Shown: one piece after another, positions 60,501-64,000 of the stretch | Numbering within the stretch: the stretch's first letter is position 1 | How the letters are laid out: every line of letters starts with the position of its first letter | Assembly (NCBI RefSeq): GCF_000006565.2 | Contig: NC_031467.1 | Location: forward strand, 1,116,001 to 1,180,000 | Reading direction: 5' to 3' | Source: Toxoplasma gondii ME49 | Lineage: Eukaryota > Apicomplexa > Conoidasida > Eucoccidiorida > Sarcocystidae | Length of the DNA: 64,000 nucleotides | Notes under the pieces: generated by a model | Database searches by the model: none | What the model was told of the DNA's origin: nothing | The model's input: only the letters and a program-made list of their open reading frames with translations | Made by a program: the position numbers and the translations under genes

Positions 60501-63500
60501 GATCCGTGCACGCTGCAAAACCGAGATCGAGGCGAGTCAGCTGTATGCGCAGCTCCACAACGTCGGTCTACAGTATGGGCCCCGTTTCCAGACGATCGTG
60601 AAGGTCTTCAAGGGGGAAGACGAAGTTCTCGGTCTCCTGCAAGCTCAGAATGTGACCAACTTTGAGACGGGGTTCATGATGCATCCCGCCGTTCTTGACG
60701 GTGCGCTGCAGCTCTCAGCTGTCCTGGCTTTCGAGAAGGGCAGCTCCAGGGCAATGGTTCCTTTCGGCGTCGACACTGTCCTCCTCAAGAGTTGCCCGCC
60801 TGACAAGGAGCTCTGGGCGCGCGTGGTAATGAACAGAAAAGGCGTCTCATCGGCGTCAGCCACTGTCCACCTCTACGACTTCGACGGCGAACCGATTGCT
60901 GTTCTGATGGGCGTTACGCTTCGGCCGATCGAATTTAACACGGCCGCAGATATCCCCCGTGAGCTTCTCTGGGAGGTCGAGTGGGAATCTGCCGGGTCCT
61001 ACTCGATGCCGCAAGACGGCTCGTTAGCGACGCCTTCTGGAACAGATGACTCTGGTGCAGAAGACGTGACTCGAACACCCAGTCCCCTGGTCACTGGCGA
61101 GAACGAGAACACGCCATCGAGAGAGGTCCCGTCTGCTCTGCCTGGGTTGTCCACGGAGACGCCCAGAGCGTCTAAGCCTTTATCGACTGACGAGACTTCT
61201 GGTGCCGTCCTGAACAAGTCCGTGCACAGTGTCCTTCTGGTCGACTACGCCGGTGGCCACCGCGAGGTCGTCGCCTCGATTCGGGACACCTGCGACGTCG
61301 AGGTGGAGGTTCTGAGCAAGCCAGGGAGTCCCGAACTATACGCCCAGCAGCTGCGCCAGTTCGCTGAGGTGGTAGCCACAAAAACGGAGACGGTGCCCCT
61401 GTCAACGATCCTCTTCCTGGCCCTCGATGAGGCAACACCGGCCGAGCAGCTTGCAGGAGGCCTGCTGGAAACAGTCAAAGTTTTCGCCGTTGAGAAGTTC
61501 AAAAAGCTTCCTTGCATTTGGGTGCTCACCTCGGGCGCTCAGGGTCCCACGCGAAGCGTCGTTTCCCCCAAGCATGCAGGGCTTTGGGGTCTGATGCGCA
61601 CGGTGCGACTCGAGTTGGAGATGCAGATCGGAAAGATGGTCCGGTTCGGTTGCGTCGATTTGGACAAAAATCTAGAAGTCAGTGTCGCGCTCCACTTCAT
61701 TCTGCAGAAGCGAACAGAAGAGCCGTTTGAGGCTGAGATGATTCTCAGGTGCCCGTCTGAGGACTCCGAAAAGGAACCGGGAACCGCTGAGGTTGTCAAC
61801 AGGAGAGAGCGCAGCGCCAGCTTTGTCTCTGTTGGTCCCGAGCCTGTGGTTCCAAGTACCACCGACGCTTCTGCCAAGTCCAGTGTGACGTCGGATAGGA
61901 TGGCTCTTACACCTGGGGCGCTGTCGTGTTTCGACGAAACCGCGAATTCGACAGAGAAGCTGATCTTCAATGCCTTCTGCCCTCGCCTGCACCGCTCACC
62001 CATTCCAGTCAGAGGTGCCGTCGAACTGCACATGCCGGAGCGGGGAGCTATCTCGAACCTAGTCCTCCGGCCACAAGCCTTCGCGAGCAGGACAGCGCCG
62101 CAGAGCCACGAGTGCGAGATCCGCGTCAGAGCGATCGGCCTGAACTTCAGAGACGTCCTGAACGTGATGGGGCTCTACCCTGGGGACCCTGGTCCCCCCG
62201 GCGCTGACTGCGCTGGTACAGTCGTGGCAGTGGGGAGCGGCGTGAGGCACCTTAAGGTGGGCGACTCTGTTTACGGCATTGCTCAGGGTTGCCTTCGCAC
62301 GTACGTGACAACGAACGGCAACTTGATGCGTCGAATGCCGGAATCGCTGACTTTCGAGCAGTCGGCTGCCTTGCCTGTAGTCGCGGCAACTGTTGAATAT
62401 GCTCTGCACGACTTAGCCAAAGTCAAAGAGGGAGACAAAGTTCTTATCCATGCAGTCACCGGTGGCGTTGGCCTCGCTGCCTTGCAATTCTGCAAGCGGG
62501 TGGGTGCGACAGTCTACGGCACATGCAGCGGAGGGAAGAAGGCCGCATACGCAAAGTCTCTGGGAGTGAAGTACTTGACGAGCAGCCGCGATGCGAGCGC
62601 CTTCGCGGAAGACATGCGCGAGTTCCTCGGGGAGGAAGAAAAAATCGATGTCGTACTCAACTCGCTTATTGATAACTTCATCCCTGAGTCCGTCAAGCTG
62701 CTGGCCCCAGGTGGCCGCTTCATGGAACTCGGCAAACGCGGAATCTGGACCAAGGCACAGATGGCTGCCGAGCGCCCTGATGTGTACTATGAAACAATTG
62801 CTGTGGACACAATGATGCAAGAGGATACTGTGTGGTTTGGAGGAATGCTCGATCGCATTCGTGACCATGTTGACAGTGGGAACATTCCGCCTTTGCCTCT
62901 GCATGTCTTCGAGATGACTGATCCTCTAGCCGGCGGCGTGGCTGCCTTCCGATTCATGCAGCGCGCCCAGCATATCGGAAAGGTTGTCATCCGCATTGCG
63001 AGTGACCTTGAGGTGAAGATTCCTTCGACCACCGAACCTGCTGCCACAGAGACCGCTATGCTTGCGGAGGCGGGCACCCAAGGCAATGCGTCAATCGGTA
63101 CTTCTACACAACAAATTGCCGACAGAACATATTTGATCACTGGTGGCATGGGAGGCTTGGGTCTGGTTGTTGCACAGTGGCTGGTCGAGGAAGGTGCCAG
63201 GCATATTGTTCTGCTGTCCCGGAGAGGCGAGCCATCTGACACAGTGAAACAGAGCTCGATATGGGAGTACCTGACGGAGAAGGAACGAACTTGTGTGTCG
63301 GTGTTGCCCCTCAAGTGCGACGTGTCCGTCAAGGACGACATTGTCAGCGCAGTAAAGGAGATCGAGGCCCGCGGCTTCCCGCCCATTCGAGGTATCTTCC
63401 ACGCAGCCGGTGTCACAGCAGATGCTTCTTTGGCGAACCAAACGCGCGAGGCCATCGAGCAAGTGTACCTGCCCAAGGTGACAGGTGCTTGGAACCTCCA

Positions 63501-63854
63501 CGAGGTCTGTGAGTCTATGGGGTTGGACAAGAATCTTGACATGTTCGTCATGTTTTCCTCTGTCGCGGCACTGTTGGGGAACTTTGGTCAGGCGAACTAC
63601 TCGGCGGCGAATGCTTGCCTGGACGCTTTGGCGGAGTACCGCCGGGCTCGCGGCCTCTGCGCACAAAGCATTCAATGGGGTCCATGGATAGAGCAGGGTA
63701 TGGCAGCGGACCTCCGGCAAGCTCTCGACAAAGTCGGCATGCGAGGGATTAGTAACGAACTGGGAACGCGCGTTCTCAGCGAGGTAGTTCGCAACCCGCG
63801 TCGAGCAACCACAGTTCTCTGCCAGTCGGTCATCTGGAAGAAGTTCCTTCAAAG
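45521..63854 (+). CDS. Multimodular type I fatty acid/polyketide synthase, 3' partial
   Basis: Eight exons: 45521-46183, 46687-46946, 47520-47787, 48133-48376, 48720-50127, 50623-50749, 51119-54343 and 54703-63854. They give 5,115 codons in continuous phase, with the gene running past the window through a GTGAGT donor. Each early junction rebuilds a catalytic motif. FLQ meets FTSGSTG, HDMG meets LIGF, and SPSE meets AKSMDPQQR. Domain order is acyl-AMP ligase, ACP, KS-AT-DH-ER-KR-ACP, KS-AT-DH-ER-KR. This resembles the modular type I FAS known from Cryptosporidium and Toxoplasma. The ligase would activate a free fatty acid and pass it to the first ACP. Each fully reducing module would add a saturated two-carbon unit, in the cytosol since no targeting sequence is seen. 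The ATG at 45521 is the first in the open frame, with Met codons also at 45524 and 45581. Module 1 AT is degenerate. Whether the product is a fatty acid or polyketide depends on modules beyond the window. Confidence 0.95.
45600..49330 (+). other. Domain: FAAL-type acyl-AMP ligase loading domain (AL)
   Basis: Spread over exons 1-5. The motifs are FTSGSTGNPKGVIVTHGSL (phosphate-binding loop), WLPVYHDMG continuing to LIGF, PAYGLAESTL, TGDGGFMYEGELFVAARLKD and RGRNFYPQDIE. The HDMGLIG and RGRNxYPQDIE signatures are those of fatty-acyl-AMP ligases that load a carrier protein rather than CoA. A His/Gly/Ser-rich linker of about 130 residues follows. Confidence 0.9.
49722..49960 (+). other. Domain: loading acyl carrier protein (ACP0)
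   Basis: LHELGVDSIGAVEFSELI with the phosphopantetheine serine encoded at 49829-49831, then LFNYPTLSDVIDFF, the usual ACP helix 3 pattern. It needs a 4'-phosphopantetheinyl transferase encoded elsewhere. Confidence 0.93.
50008..52180 (+). other. Domain: ketosynthase 1 (KS1)
   Basis: Interrupted by two introns. Catalytic Cys in DTACSSSLVA is encoded at 51386-51388. The two catalytic His motifs are ETHGTGTSLGDPIE and NIGHLEGAAG. All three active-site residues are present, so decarboxylative condensation should be intact. Confidence 0.93.
52201..53230 (+). other. Domain: degenerate acyltransferase 1 (AT1), catalytic residues lost
   Basis: The AT fold is recognisable throughout (CFMFTGEGYEVSCMGRHLY, LVAAAFSGVMSLEEAL), but the nucleophile motif GHSLGE reads GVGLGE, with Gly (GGT, 52505-52507) in place of Ser. 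The SHAFHS motif reads HNVLTM, with Thr (52826-52828) in place of the catalytic His. It is probably unable to transfer malonyl groups. Confidence 0.9.
53267..54950 (+). other. Domain: dehydratase 1 (DH1) with a large insertion
   Basis: Split by an intron at 54344-54702. Catalytic His lies in HAVNGTAMMP (HxxxGxxxxP) and catalytic Asp in HPAVLDGALQ. A low-complexity insertion of about 140 residues (53560-53990), rich in Ser, Gly, His and Pro, interrupts the hot-dog fold and is absent from the second-module DH. Confidence 0.88.
55600..56600 (+). other. Domain: enoyl reductase 1 (ER1)
   Basis: The MDR-type ER has GLNFRDVLNVMGLYPGDPG and PPGADCAG, and the NADPH loop HAVTGGVGLVAVQL. The preceding 55000-55600 region resembles the structural, non-catalytic half of a KR. 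Confidence 0.92.
56620..57350 (+). other. Domain: ketoreductase 1 (KR1)
   Basis: Rossmann NADPH motif VITGGLGALGMVVAGWL, then FFSSVTSLFGNFGQANYCSA carrying the catalytic Ser and Tyr, with the neighbouring Asn in SANACLDALA. It appears fully active. Confidence 0.93.
57440..57690 (+). other. Domain: acyl carrier protein 1 (ACP1)
   Basis: LQDVGVDSLGAVEFRNVLS with the attachment Ser encoded at 57550-57552, then LFDYPTLNAIIDHL. Confidence 0.95.
57745..59030 (+). other. Domain: ketosynthase 2 (KS2)
   Basis: Cys of DTACSSSLVA at 58249-58251, with His motifs ESHGTGTSLGDPIE and NIGHLEGSSG, ending in FGFGGVNAHVLLEE. The whole domain is in one exon, unlike KS1. Confidence 0.95.
59060..60020 (+). other. 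Domain: acyltransferase 2 (AT2), intact
   Basis: CFMFTGQGSQYVGMG, MGHSLGEYIAA with the catalytic Ser at 59359-59361, and VSHAFHSPLV with the catalytic His. HAFH after the nucleophile is the pattern usually linked to malonyl rather than methylmalonyl specificity. Confidence 0.93.
60082..60940 (+). other. Domain: dehydratase 2 (DH2)
   Basis: HVVYGKALLP and HPAVLDGALQ carry the catalytic His and Asp. It is compact, without the insertion seen in DH1. Confidence 0.9.
61010..61990 (+). other. Structural KR region of module 2 with two Ser/Thr/Pro insertions
   Basis: About 80 residues of Ser/Thr/Pro/Glu-rich sequence (61010-61215) and another 65-80 residues (61755-61990) flank a module-conserved core (SPKHAGLWGLMRTVRLELE). 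Module 1 lacks both. Confidence 0.7.
62010..63000 (+). other. Domain: enoyl reductase 2 (ER2)
   Basis: Nearly the same signatures as ER1: GLNFRDVLNVMGLYPGDPG, PPGADCAG and HAVTGGVGLAALQF. Long blocks are identical to ER1 at the protein level. Confidence 0.93.
63118..63854 (+). other. Domain: ketoreductase 2 (KR2)
   Basis: LITGGMGGLGLVVAQWL and MFSSVAALLGNFGQANYSAA with catalytic Ser and Tyr, then ANACLDALAEY. The exon ends at a donor (AAAG|GTGAGT) shortly after this domain. A possible next acceptor (GCGGCAG) ends at 63974 in compatible phase. The module's ACP must lie beyond the window. Confidence 0.92.
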
Positions 63855-64000
63855 GTGAGTTTTGTATCGTCGGTTGCTCGACGCCATGACCTTGCTTTAC
63901 GTGTTTTGTGTGCCTGTGGAACAACATGTGAACCACCATCTGCTCGTTAATTCGAGTCTTTCCTCCCGCGGCAGCTCCAGTAGGGTATCCCTTCCGCCAG

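Overview
The window reads as nuclear DNA of a coccidian apicomplexan, most likely Toxoplasma gondii or a close relative. Three things point there: GT-AG introns of a few hundred bases with pyrimidine-rich acceptors, long low-complexity insertions inside proteins, and a multimodular type I fatty acid/polyketide synthase close to an intron-split eEF1A gene. From memory, and unchecked, T. gondii chromosome Ia carries an eEF1A gene next to a type I FAS gene. No bacterial operons, ribosome binding sites, CRISPR arrays, rRNA or tRNA genes were seen. All exon models are my own assembly. I required GT/AG borders, continuous phase, and where possible restoration of a known motif across the junction.

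Layout: (1) 2-8455, plus strand, the 3' part of a very large gene of unknown function with a possible C-terminal PH-like fold. (2) 10663-11571, minus strand, a single-exon protein with a mitochondrial-type N-terminus. (3) 14175-17631, plus strand, a divergent importin-alpha-type armadillo protein. (4) 19062-34051, five minus-strand genes: a disordered hypothetical protein, a THOC7-like mRNA-export subunit, a tandem CCCH zinc-finger protein, a secretory protein with an RxLxE motif, and eEF1A. (5) 34052-38656, mostly unassigned sequence. (6) 38657-41010, plus strand, a small quasi-RRM protein that may be mitochondrial. (7) 41011-45520, non-coding or unresolved. (8) 45521 to the window end, plus strand, the 5' part of a modular type I synthase.

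The synthase holds at least 5,115 codons here. Its order is acyl-AMP ligase (FAAL type), ACP, then KS-AT-DH-ER-KR-ACP, then KS-AT-DH-ER-KR, and it continues past the window. The ligase and first ACP should activate and load a free fatty acid. Each fully reducing module would then add a saturated two-carbon unit. The most striking observation is that the first-module AT has lost both its catalytic serine and its catalytic histidine, while the second-module AT is intact. Several other genes bear on RNA handling (THOC7, CCCH, quasi-RRM) or nuclear transport (importin-alpha-like), but nothing indicates that they form one system.
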